A DNA stretch of 53,335 nucleotides from JAJFVC01 sp039698075 (GTDB lineage: Bacteria > Planctomycetota > Planctomycetia > Pirellulales > Thermoguttaceae), in contig JBDKTJ010000066.1 of NCBI GenBank assembly GCA_039698075.1, forward strand, positions 1 through 53,335, read 5' to 3'. Below the pieces are notes generated by a model that saw nothing but the letters and a program-made list of their open reading frames with translations, did not search any database and was not told where the DNA came from. This document shows, one piece after another, positions 1 through 7,941 of this stretch. Position numbers and translations under genes: made by a program. Each line of letters begins with the position of its first letter. The first letter of the stretch is position 1.

Positions 1-270
1 AAACGGGTGCCCGATGGCGGGTTCGGCGAGCCAACCGCATGGCAAATTTGTGTTCTCTCCTTTATAGCAACCTATGGAACGCCTACTGGGCCGTCAGCTA
101 GCCCAACAATCCGTTACTGCACCCCCCAAAACGCCGCACTAGCCGCAAAACGTGGGCGACGGTACAATGGCCGGTCCATCCGTCGTCGATCCTATGGTGA
201 ATGCACCGTGACCCGGCGTCTCGAATCGACCCTCGACCTGAACCGGTCGTCTTGTTGAAAGGAGTTTTTT
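1..270. other. Leading non-coding stretch
   Basis: I recognise no gene here. The open frames on both strands have no family motif and unnatural composition. The only clear element is the Shine-Dalgarno sequence aaaggag at 258-264, six bases before the GTG start of the nitroreductase gene. Confidence 0.5.
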
Positions 271-891
271 GTGAGCTCACCCGCCGACTTCGCCGAGAAT
301 GAAACGCTGCGTTCGATTCATCATCGCCACAGCATCCGAATGTTCACCGATCAGGAAGTGCGGGACGAGGACATTCGGACGATTCTGGACGCGGCCAATT
401 GCGCTCCGTCCGCCCATAACCAGCAGTCGTGGCGATTCCTCATTCTGCGCGATGAACGAAAGCACGCGCTGGCCGAACTGGTCAGCCATCGCGCCGTCGA
501 TTTTCCGCGGTCCGCGTCGATCCTGATGCGCATGGCCGCCCGCAGCATCCAAGGCGCGCCGGTCGTCGTGGCCGTGGCCAACACCGGCGAGCTGATCCGC
601 AACGGCGCCGAGTTGGTCCGCGTCGACGGCGAGTTGGCCTTCGATTTCTTCCGCACGATGGAAATTCAAAGCTCGGCCGCGGCGGTCGAAAACCTGCTCT
701 TGGCCGCCACGTCGCTGGGCATCGGCTCGGTGTGGCTGGGCATCCTGTTTTTGATGAAACGCGAGGTGCTCGAATTCTTGGGCGAGCCGGCCGGCGAGTT
801 CATGGCCGTCGTTCCGCTGGGCTATCCGGCCAAAACGACCGAAGGCCCCAAGAAACGCCCGCTGGAAACCTTGGTCCGCATCCTGGATTGA
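271..891 (+). CDS. Nitroreductase family protein (FMN-dependent oxidoreductase)
   Basis: A 206-residue protein of the nitroreductase/NADH oxidase superfamily: dimeric flavoenzymes that use FMN and NAD(P)H to reduce nitro compounds, quinones or similar acceptors in the cytoplasm. Visible family hallmarks are the FMN-phosphate-binding start SIRMFTDQEV (residues 21-30), the segment NCAPSAHNQQSWRF (43-56), and a glycine-rich part near residue 150 (LGIGSVWLGIL) that lies against the flavin. The length is normal. The start is GTG with aaaggag six bases upstream. The gene stands alone; the next gene is convergent. The physiological substrate cannot be read from sequence, so the family call is firm and the exact function open. 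Confidence 0.9.
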   Translation: MSSPADFAENETLRSIHHRHSIRMFTDQEVRDEDIRTILDAANCAPSAHNQQSWRFLILRDERKHALAELVSHRAVDFPRSASILMRMAARSIQGAPVVVAVANTGELIRNGAELVRVDGELAFDFFRTMEIQSSAAAVENLLLAATSLGIGSVWLGILFLMKREVLEFLGEPAGEFMAVVPLGYPAKTTEGPKKRPLETLVRILD

Positions 892-929
892 CCCAGACGC
901 GACGGACCGTCTTTCAGGAAAAACGCTCG

Positions 930-2612
930 TCAGTCCTTCTCGCGGTGTTCGACGAACGGCCAGTATTTGTCGAAATCGAAGTCGGGGCTGTTGTCCAGGT
1001 CGTGGCACGAGTAGCACTGTTGCTTCCTGGCTTCTTCCTTTGTGACGGTCACGGCCTTGCGATACTTGAGCTGTTCGGCTTCGTTGTTGCGCAGTTCCGC
1101 GGCGGCGTGTTTTTCACCGGGCCCATGGCAATCTTCGCAGCCGACGTTCACCAGCGTCGGCGTCTTCTGCTGGCTCTCGAACCCGCCCACAAAAGGAAAG
1201 AACTTCGTCGAATGCCAGCCGATTACATGGCAACTGACGCATTCGGGATCGAAGTTTCTCGGCGGATCGGTTTTCGTCAAGGTCTCATACGCTCGGGCGT
1301 GGCCGCTCTTTTTCCAGATGGCGTACGACGTCTCGTGGCACGACTCGCACTTGGCCGACCCGATAAATCGGCCGTTTCGTTCCGCCAGCGGATGCACGGC
1401 CGGACGGAGCCCCAGCCCGGCGAATCCCGTCGTTTTCAGTTGTTCTTGATACGCGGCCATCAGTAGTTTCATGTCGGGCGAGGCGGGAAATCGCGAGTCC
1501 AGCGGCACCCGCTGATAATGCACCGTCGGCTTCGGATCGTTGTACAACCCCAACACGATGGCGTTCATTCCCTTGTAGCCGACGGTGATCAACGGCGTTT
1601 TGGTCCCCTCGATCCACTGCGGCTCTTTCGGCGGCTCGGCGAATCCGCCCGCCGTCACCACGACGTTGAACTCCGGGAATCGCCGGGCCAGTTGTTTCGA
1701 CTCCTCGATCGTGGCGTGCGACAAAAGCACCAGGAAATCGGCCTTCCGCTTCAACTCGGGCACGATCCGTTCCAGCGCCGCGACGGGATCGCTGAGCTCG
1801 ATTTCCTCGTTGTGGATTTCCTTTTGAAAAGCCTTGCCCAAGATGGCCGTAACGCCGATTTTCAGGCCGCCGGCCTCGATCACCTTGCTCTGCGGAACGA
1901 TCTCGCCGGGTTTGCCCAACAGCCCGACGTTGGCGGCCACGAACGGACTCGGCTTGCCGTCCACGCCGGACGCCACGGCGATCAGCTCGCCGGCGGGCAG
2001 CCGCAAGTCGTCCGTGCCGAACGCGATGGCGTCGTAGCCCATCTTACGTTTGCCTTCGACGGCCGTCTGATATTTCAACTCCGCCTGGCGGCCGAATTCA
2101 TGCACCAACCCGCCGACGTCGAGCCCGACGACCGGCCAGCCGTCCCGGCGAAGTTGCTGGAACAACGAGGCGCGGCGAGCCATGCCGCCCTTCATGCGAT
2201 CCATGCCCGCACAGCCGCACGGCTCCAAATAGCCTTCCTCCAGACCGGTGATGACCAATGCGACGGCGGGTTTCTTCCAACCCTCGAAAATCTTGCCGTT
2301 CGCCCGAATCGGATCAAAGGGAATGCCGCTGTTTTTTCCGGTGTTCGGACGTCCGACGGGCGGCGACGGCGACTTTTCTGGAGACTCAACGGCCGATTTG
2401 GCTGGCGCAACCAACGCCGGCTCTCTCAACGTCGACGGCGATTCGAGCCCACGCGACGGACTGTCCGATTTCGGCGGCGCCGCTTGAGCGATCGTCGCCC
2501 ACCCGACCATAAGAAGCGTTGACCAGCGAAAGAAATAACCGGAGACCAACGACTTCCGGCGATTCTTTTGTGCATCGCACCCTGGAAGAATTTTCGATTT
2601 GTTCAGGATCAT
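930..2612 (-). CDS. Secreted tetraheme cytochrome c with metallophosphatase-like N-terminal domain
   Basis: A 560-residue exported protein. Residues 21-45 form a signal-peptide-like segment after a long basic N-terminus; residues 46-100 are a proline/serine-rich linker. Residues 115-370 resemble the fold of UshA-type 5'-nucleotidases/metallophosphatases but lack the usual DxH and GHTH metal motifs and carry a PCGC motif (131-134). Residues 415-545 carry four CxxCH haem sites at C422, C458, C492 and C533, as in the cytochrome c554/c-prime group. It probably moves electrons outside the cytoplasmic membrane; donor and acceptor are unknown. The start is ATG with aagga eight bases upstream. It is the last gene of a minus-strand run, 33 bases after the DUF1573 gene, so the two are probably cotranscribed. 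Haem count is certain, role inferred. Confidence 0.85.
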   Translation of the reverse strand: MILNKSKILPGCDAQKNRRKSLVSGYFFRWSTLLMVGWATIAQAAPPKSDSPSRGLESPSTLREPALVAPAKSAVESPEKSPSPPVGRPNTGKNSGIPFDPIRANGKIFEGWKKPAVALVITGLEEGYLEPCGCAGMDRMKGGMARRASLFQQLRRDGWPVVGLDVGGLVHEFGRQAELKYQTAVEGKRKMGYDAIAFGTDDLRLPAGELIAVASGVDGKPSPFVAANVGLLGKPGEIVPQSKVIEAGGLKIGVTAILGKAFQKEIHNEEIELSDPVAALERIVPELKRKADFLVLLSHATIEESKQLARRFPEFNVVVTAGGFAEPPKEPQWIEGTKTPLITVGYKGMNAIVLGLYNDPKPTVHYQRVPLDSRFPASPDMKLLMAAYQEQLKTTGFAGLGLRPAVHPLAERNGRFIGSAKCESCHETSYAIWKKSGHARAYETLTKTDPPRNFDPECVSCHVIGWHSTKFFPFVGGFESQQKTPTLVNVGCEDCHGPGEKHAAAELRNNEAEQLKYRKAVTVTKEEARKQQCYSCHDLDNSPDFDFDKYWPFVEHREKD

Positions 2613-2645
2613 GCGCTCGTCCTTGATGAAAAAAACCGCTCCGCC

Positions 2646-3812
2646 TCAACCTTCGACGGCAAACCGCACCAAGATTCGCACTCGCGGCACATTGGGATGC
2701 GTCGTCTTCAGCAGGATTTCGCCATATCGGCCCTGCTGCGAGCCCAAGTGATTGGCCGGCGGGCTGTCCGGCGGAACCGAAACCGTGAGCGGAAACTGCA
2801 CGACCGCCCCGCGGTTGATTTCTTGCCTCGGCCCGAGACTTACTTTCAGCGTCGCGGGCGTCACCTCGACAATCTCGAACTCCACGTTTTTTCGGGCCGA
2901 TCCGCGAACGACCAGCAAAACCTGCTGCCGGGCGCCTTCGTGACCCGGCACCTGACCGAGATTCAACACGCCGGCGTCGGGATTCCAGCCCACTCCGACC
3001 ACGGCGATTTCGCCGCCGACCATGCCTTCGATCGGGAGCGTTTGTTTGGACGCCGATTTCAGATTGGTCGTCAGCACGAGTTCTTGACGAACGGCGCCCA
3101 GCGGCAGTCCCGACTTGATCGTCACTTGAACCAACACGCCGCTGCGGGCGTTCGGCTCTTCCTTGATTTCCGCGGCGCTCAACGGTTGCAGACTCGCCTC
3201 GAAATAGGAAGCCAGCTCGGCGTTCGACCAGGATTGGCCGAGCACCTTCAACGGCTTGTCGGCATATCCGAACAACCGGACGGAACCCGAGACCGATTGG
3301 CCGGGCGTCAGTCGGCTGAAGACCAGCGACGACGGCACGAATCGGGCGGCCGCCACGATCTCGCCCGAAATGGTCAGCGTCACCCGCGGCTGAGTCGGAT
3401 CGTTCGTCAGAATCGTGGCCGTTTGTCGATACGGACCGGTCTCGTCGGTCGGCTTCCAGGTAAGATGCACCTTGGTCGATCGGCCGGGCGGCACTTCTTT
3501 GTGACCAAGCTCGCTCACCGTGCAGCGGCACGACGTATCGCCCTTGGTCAATACCAACGGCGCCGCGCCGCGGTTGGTCAACACAAAATCGTGGGCGCCT
3601 TGGCCCGTCATGTCCAGCGCGCCAAATGCGTAGTCGGGCTGGTCGACAACCACCTTCGGCACGGGTCCGGTGACTTTTTTTTGCACAGGCATGTCGACGG
3701 ATTGCACGCTTTGAGGATCCCAGACAGCCCGCCGCAATCGGAACTGCGCAACGCCAACCCCCAAGGCGATGCCCAACAAAATCACCAGCAATAGGAAAGT
3801 CGTTTTCTTCAT
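2646..3812 (-). CDS. DUF1573 domain protein, membrane-anchored or secreted
   Basis: About 388 residues if translation begins at the MKKTTF methionine, which is immediately followed by a hydrophobic export/anchor segment (residues 4-22). An in-frame ATG 63 bases upstream would add a basic extension and looks less likely. Residues about 58-150 match DUF1573, an immunoglobulin-like beta-sandwich common in planctomycetes and Bacteroidetes: YAFGALDMTGQ, a TSCRCTV segment, and TNDPTQPRVTLTISG at its end. The rest looks like further beta-sandwich domains without clear motifs. Function is unknown. The gene sits between the O-antigen ligase gene (122 bases upstream) and the tetraheme cytochrome gene (33 bases downstream) on the same strand, suggesting an envelope role. 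Confidence 0.85.
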   Translation of the reverse strand: MKKTTFLLLVILLGIALGVGVAQFRLRRAVWDPQSVQSVDMPVQKKVTGPVPKVVVDQPDYAFGALDMTGQGAHDFVLTNRGAAPLVLTKGDTSCRCTVSELGHKEVPPGRSTKVHLTWKPTDETGPYRQTATILTNDPTQPRVTLTISGEIVAAARFVPSSLVFSRLTPGQSVSGSVRLFGYADKPLKVLGQSWSNAELASYFEASLQPLSAAEIKEEPNARSGVLVQVTIKSGLPLGAVRQELVLTTNLKSASKQTLPIEGMVGGEIAVVGVGWNPDAGVLNLGQVPGHEGARQQVLLVVRGSARKNVEFEIVEVTPATLKVSLGPRQEINRGAVVQFPLTVSVPPDSPPANHLGSQQGRYGEILLKTTHPNVPRVRILVRFAVEG

Positions 3813-3934
3813 GGCACGCCGCAGAGGTCGCCGAACTTGTCCCCAAAACCGTGGAACAACAACGTATCCCGCCATCCTTGGTTCGCTAGGCCTAGTTTAA
3901 TCCAATTTTTGGCGGAAGACCACACGAATTGCGG

Positions 3935-6094
3935 CTACGGAACGTCGACCAGTCCTCGCTGCAATCGTTGGCGAAGCGGGTCGGGGAGTTTTTTATCAAC
4001 GTGGGGGGTGGCCTTATCCAACGTTAGTGCCGTTTCCGCCGCGCGGCGAAACTCCGCCCGATGTCCGGCCGTCCGGTCGGCTTCGGCCAGTTGGGCCCAA
4101 AGGATCGCATTGTTCGGATAAATCGCCGCGGCCTGTCGAAACGCCGCAATGGCCGACTCCAAACATTCGCGCCGTTGGGTCCTTTCAAACGCCTCAAGCC
4201 GCCAGGCCGCCACGGTCCGCCACGCCGTGGCCGAACGGCTCGCCCGGTGCAGATATTCGTCCGACGCCTTTTGGAATCGTTGCCATGGAGCCGGATCGGG
4301 TTGGCGGACCCAATCGGCGAACTCGACGGCCGCCAAACGACGCCACGGCTCGGCCGACCACGGATCGGCCGCGGCAGCCGCCTGTAAATGTTCGACGGCC
4401 CGATCCGGCTCGCGCTCGCGCTGGGCCTGTTGGATCTCGGCCTGACAGTTCAACACCGGGCGGTACGCCGTCGCATAACATGCCGCAACAATCCCCAAGG
4501 CGATGATCAACCCAATCCACGCAACCCACACTCGAACCGCTCGAACCGATCCACCTTGCTGCCCCAAGGCCAGCAACAACCAAAACGTGCCGGCCACGCT
4601 CGGCAGCCCGATGCCGCCGGCCGCCAGCAGATTCACCAACAAGACCACGATTCCCACGGTGGGCGTCCAATAGGGCATCCGCCCGTTTTGAATCCACCCC
4701 CACAACATCGCCACGGTCACGGCGGCCAGCGGCCATCCGATCCAAAGGGCCGCATTGCCGGGCGGCGCGGCGCTGAATATGCCAGTCGCGACGGACAACG
4801 GAAAGCCAACCATCGCGCCGATCCACACGCAGGACGGATTGCCGACCTGCCCAAAACTTCCGGATAAGTCGTCCACGGGACCGGAACGGCTAGACCGATG
4901 GACAACTTGTCCGACGAAAAAGCACCCCAACACGATCAAAAACGCCACGAGCGCCGGCACTCCGGCGGTCGCCGCGATCTCCATCAAAAAATTGTGCGGA
5001 TCGGCCACTTCCTCGCTGGCCTCGGGCAGTTTGTATTGCAGATAGGCGTCTTGAAAATTGCCTGGCCCACAACCGACCACCGGATGATCGGCGATCATGC
5101 GCGCGGTCGATTGCCAGTATTGCAGCCGGTAGCCGAACGATTTGGACGCCTCGCCGAGCACTTGGCGATCCAACCCGCCGACCGCAAGGGCCGCGGCCAC
5201 CAACAAGGCAAGCGACCCGGCGGCCGCCAAAGGCCATTTCCACCCGAATCGAACAACCCGATCCCGACAAAGCCACCAGGCCAACACGAAACCCGCGCCC
5301 ACGGCGAGATAACCGCTGCGGCTTTTGGTCAGCAGCAAGCAGGCGGCCACCACCGCGCCGACCGCGAACATGACGGTTTGTCGGCGGCGGTTTTGTTTCG
5401 CGGCGAACCACAAGCACGCCAACACGGCCAGCCAGGGTGCGAGATATCCGGCCAGCGAGTTGGTCAGCGCGAACGTGGCGATCGGCTCGGTGCTTTGCAG
5501 ACGGTCTTCAAACAGTTTTCGTTCGGCCGAGCCGGGCAGGAACCAGAAGTCGGCCCGCCGCATCGCCTGATCCGGATCGGCGGCGTACTCGGCCCGCGTC
5601 GCCGGAAACTCGCAGGCGTATTGATACAATCCGTAGCCCGACAACGCGACCGCCAACGCAATCATGACGACGACCATCGCGCGCGCCTCGCGCGGCGTGT
5701 CGACCAGTTGTCGGGCCATCCCATAGGCCAGGGCCATGCCAAGCCATTCCCAAAGCATGTTCCACGCGGGCCGCGGATTGGCGCCGCCGACAGCCCACAG
5801 CGCGGCGATCGTGTGCCATCCGATCAACAACAGCACGGCGACGTCGGTCCCGCTGAACCGCAGACGAAACGTCGGACGGCCGATCGCGCCGAGCAGCCAA
5901 ACCACGGCCAGGGCGATCCACAGCATGACCATCGTCAGCCCGTCGCCAAACAGCGCCGCCGACTCGCTCGGAAACAACGGTCGCGCGACGAACAGCGCGG
6001 TCGTTGCGCCCAGCAGCCACGGACGCAATCGGTCGCCGTGCGAAGTTGCAGGCGGCCCTACGACGCGGGTTGGTCGTGTTTTGCGTTGGTTCAT
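3935..6094 (-). CDS. O-antigen ligase/polymerase (Wzy/WaaL family) with C-terminal TPR-like region
   Basis: A 719-residue polytopic membrane protein. About a dozen hydrophobic helices span residues 25-540. The segment HPVVGCGPGNFQDAYL followed by ADPHNFLMEIAATAGVPAL (around residue 370) is the conserved periplasmic loop of the Wzy_C/O-antigen ligase family, with the essential His. Residues 560-719 are soluble, alanine-rich helical repeats resembling TPRs (AVEHLQAAAAADPWSAEPW; AAFRQAAAIYPNNAILWAQLAEA). Such enzymes join lipid-linked glycan to another glycan or acceptor at the periplasmic face. It starts 12 bases after the WecA/MraY-like gene, so the pair is probably one transcript for making and polymerising a surface polysaccharide. 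Ligase versus polymerase cannot be decided from sequence. Confidence 0.88.
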   Translation of the reverse strand: MNQRKTRPTRVVGPPATSHGDRLRPWLLGATTALFVARPLFPSESAALFGDGLTMVMLWIALAVVWLLGAIGRPTFRLRFSGTDVAVLLLIGWHTIAALWAVGGANPRPAWNMLWEWLGMALAYGMARQLVDTPREARAMVVVMIALAVALSGYGLYQYACEFPATRAEYAADPDQAMRRADFWFLPGSAERKLFEDRLQSTEPIATFALTNSLAGYLAPWLAVLACLWFAAKQNRRRQTVMFAVGAVVAACLLLTKSRSGYLAVGAGFVLAWWLCRDRVVRFGWKWPLAAAGSLALLVAAALAVGGLDRQVLGEASKSFGYRLQYWQSTARMIADHPVVGCGPGNFQDAYLQYKLPEASEEVADPHNFLMEIAATAGVPALVAFLIVLGCFFVGQVVHRSSRSGPVDDLSGSFGQVGNPSCVWIGAMVGFPLSVATGIFSAAPPGNAALWIGWPLAAVTVAMLWGWIQNGRMPYWTPTVGIVVLLVNLLAAGGIGLPSVAGTFWLLLALGQQGGSVRAVRVWVAWIGLIIALGIVAACYATAYRPVLNCQAEIQQAQREREPDRAVEHLQAAAAADPWSAEPWRRLAAVEFADWVRQPDPAPWQRFQKASDEYLHRASRSATAWRTVAAWRLEAFERTQRRECLESAIAAFRQAAAIYPNNAILWAQLAEADRTAGHRAEFRRAAETALTLDKATPHVDKKLPDPLRQRLQRGLVDVP

Positions 6095-6106
6095 GGTGGG
6101 CGAATG

Positions 6107-7204
6107 TTACGGTCGGCGACGCGCCGCAATTTCCAGAATCGCAACCAGCGACAACGTGCAGACGACCATCAACAGCACGACGGCCGCGCCGCCCAGGTCG
6201 ACTTCATGCAACAGCAGCGCGCCCAAGCCGCAGGTGGCCGTGGCCAGGTAGATCGTCAGCACGGCTTGCGGCTTGCTCATGCCGAGATCGACCAGCCGGT
6301 GCGAAAAATGGCTCTTGTCGCCCACAAACGGACTGCGGCCCGACCGCAGGCGAATCCACACCACGCTGGCCGTATCGTACAGCGGCACGGCCAACACGCA
6401 CAGGGGCGCCAGAATCGCGTAACGAGGCAGACTGCCGCCGGCGAACGTGGCGGTCAGCGACGTGGTCGCCAGCAAATATCCGATCAAATAGCTGCCCGCG
6501 TCGCCCATGAACAGTCGGGCGGGCGGACGATTGTGCCACAAAAACCCCAGAAGCGAACCGACGATCACCAACAGCAAGCCGGCGATGAACAACTGGGGCT
6601 GATGGTTGTCGGGCCGAGGCGTCAACAGCATCACCATGGCCAGCATCGCGGCGGCGATGGCCGCCACGCCCGCCGACAGCCCGTCCATGTTGTCGAGCAT
6701 GTTGAACGAGTTGACCAGTCCGACGATCCAAAGCACGCTGATCGCGCCGGTCAGCCACGGGGCGTCGATAAACAAACTCAACCGCCAGCCCAGACAAACC
6801 ATCACGACGGCCACGGCGGTCTGCACGCTCAGACGCAGCCGCCAATCCAATCCGCGACGATCGTCGGCCATCCCGAGCAGCATCAAGACGGTGCCGCCGG
6901 CCAGCAGTTGCCAGAGTTTGCCCGAACGATACAACAAACCGGAGACGTGTGCGGCGACGAAATCGGGCAGCGGAATGGACCAAGTGGCCGCGGCCCACAG
7001 AAAAATCTGCCCCAAAAACAACGGCAACACCAGACCCAACCAAATGGCCAATCCGCCGCTGGTGGGCATCGGCACGTCGTGGATCTTTCGATGGCCCGGT
7101 CGATCGACCCATCCGAACCGAGGCCCCCACCGCCGCACGGCGAAGGCCGCCAACAGACAGACCGCAAAACTCGGAATCAGACAGCCAAGGATCAGCCAGT
7201 GCAT
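6107..7204 (-). CDS. Undecaprenyl-phosphate glycosyl-1-phosphate transferase (WecA/TagO/MraY family)
   Basis: A 365-residue integral membrane enzyme of the family that transfers a sugar-1-phosphate, usually GlcNAc-1-P, from a UDP-sugar to undecaprenyl phosphate, the first step of O-antigen, enterobacterial common antigen or teichoic acid synthesis. Motifs are in order: DRPGHRKIHDVPMPTSGG (34-51), the Mg-binding DD in GMADDRRGLD (111-120), NSFNMLDNMDGL (165-176) with catalytic aspartates, and MGDAGSYLIGY (233-243). Around ten transmembrane helices are visible. The start is ATG with ggag eight bases upstream. It is first in the minus-strand polysaccharide/cytochrome run. The sugar is not predictable; MraY itself is less likely because no murein genes are adjacent. 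Confidence 0.92.
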   Translation of the reverse strand: MHWLILGCLIPSFAVCLLAAFAVRRWGPRFGWVDRPGHRKIHDVPMPTSGGLAIWLGLVLPLFLGQIFLWAAATWSIPLPDFVAAHVSGLLYRSGKLWQLLAGGTVLMLLGMADDRRGLDWRLRLSVQTAVAVVMVCLGWRLSLFIDAPWLTGAISVLWIVGLVNSFNMLDNMDGLSAGVAAIAAAMLAMVMLLTPRPDNHQPQLFIAGLLLVIVGSLLGFLWHNRPPARLFMGDAGSYLIGYLLATTSLTATFAGGSLPRYAILAPLCVLAVPLYDTASVVWIRLRSGRSPFVGDKSHFSHRLVDLGMSKPQAVLTIYLATATCGLGALLLHEVDLGGAAVVLLMVVCTLSLVAILEIAARRRP

Positions 7205-7223
7205 AAGGAACGCTCCGGAAATC

Positions 7224-7310
7224 AGGGATTAGAGATTGCGGATTAGGGATTAGACCCGCCAAGAAACCATATTCAAGATTCTAATCCCTAATCCCCAATC
7301 TCTAATCCCT
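7224..7310. repeat. Inverted pair of heptanucleotide arrays forming a 30-bp hairpin
   Basis: The left arm at 7224-7253 is built of 7-base units (gggatta, gagattg, cggatta, gggatta). The right arm at 7281-7310 is its reverse complement at 29 of 30 positions, with a 27-base loop. The period of seven and unit sequences resemble STRR repeats described in cyanobacteria. The element fills the gap between the WecA-like gene and the DUF4416 gene, and the stop codon of the latter (7302-7304) lies inside the right arm. Confidence 0.9.
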
Positions 7311-7832
7311 TCTTCTCAGCCCCTCCCGGCATCGCGTGAAAAACTCTTGGTAATCGGCTCGGCGATAGTCGGGAAACGTGTATTCGTGAGGTTGCCAACG
7401 GTGATGTTTATATTGTAGCGTCATTTCGGCGTAGATGCCGCGAGAAAGATACAGCCGGTGGGCGAAATCCTTCGTCGAGGCCAACACCAGTTTGGCCGGG
7501 GTCAGGTAGCCAGGATCGAGATTCAACGGACGAGGCTCCTCGCAGGACGCCATCGCGGCGTACTCCTCCTCCCATCGGTTGGTCGTCCACTTGATCTCAA
7601 CCAATTCGGCGGGATCGAATGGCCGCTCCAACGCGAAGAATGTTTTTTTCAAGCCCGGTCCCATCGTGGCGTCGTAATATCGGGTCTCGGAAAACTCAAA
7701 CCGCGGGCTCTCCAACGCGATCGGACCCCACGCGTCGACGGCGCGGCGGCGCGCCCAATCCAACGCGGCGTCATAGCGACTGAACGCAGCCATCAACAAC
7801 ATCGCCGGCGGATGAGGAAGCGGTTGCCCCAT
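7302..7832 (-). CDS. DUF4416 family protein
   Basis: A 176-residue cytoplasmic protein. The start is set at the ATG at 7830-7832 (MGQPLPHPPAMLLMAAFSRY), where family-like sequence begins; upstream codons run into the dispersed repeat and look non-coding. Visible family-like segments are LMAAFSRYDAALDWARRRA, WGPIALESPRFEF, TRYYDATMGPGLKKTFFAL, RPLNLDPGYLTPAKLVLAST, and RLYLSRGIYAEMTLQYK near the C-terminus. DUF4416 is conserved in planctomycetes and other bacteria; its biochemical role is unknown to me. The last codons and stop (agg gat tag) lie in the heptamer hairpin, so the natural C-terminus was probably overwritten. It follows epmB on the same strand after a gap of 106 bases occupied by a repeat. 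Confidence 0.8.
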   Translation of the reverse strand: MGQPLPHPPAMLLMAAFSRYDAALDWARRRAVDAWGPIALESPRFEFSETRYYDATMGPGLKKTFFALERPFDPAELVEIKWTTNRWEEEYAAMASCEEPRPLNLDPGYLTPAKLVLASTKDFAHRLYLSRGIYAEMTLQYKHHRWQPHEYTFPDYRRADYQEFFTRCREGLRRRD

Positions 7833-7838
7833 GATCTC

Positions 7839-7941
7839 ATAAAACCGCGGAAAATCGAAAGTGACCCGTGATGGAAAAAACCACGCATTGGCCGGCGGTC
7901 TGCGCCCACCGGCACGTTCGCTCTGGTGTGGACCTCGTTTA
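7839..7941. repeat. Dispersed ~103-bp intergenic repeat, copy A (epmB/DUF4416 gap)
   Basis: It aligns over its whole length with 32863-32964, at roughly 80 % identity by eye with a few single-base gaps. Shared landmarks are ccgcggaaaa, an A-run followed by cacgcatt, the palindromic core gccggcggtctgcgcccaccggc, and tggtgtgga close to the end. The last three bases are the stop codon of epmB (tta read as TAA on the minus strand). The core could fold as a hairpin on either strand; on the minus strand it is followed by TTTTTT and may end transcription. Confidence 0.85.

Noticed and set aside
4898..7246. A 782-codon open frame on the plus strand opposite the polysaccharide genes
   Set aside because: It is rich in Arg, His, Gln and Pro with no motif or signal, and lies opposite two well-supported membrane protein genes; it is a high-GC shadow frame.
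7224..7310. CRISPR array or iteron origin
   Set aside because: The units are 7 bases, contiguous or hairpin-forming, with no spacers; no cas or rep gene or DnaA-box cluster is near.
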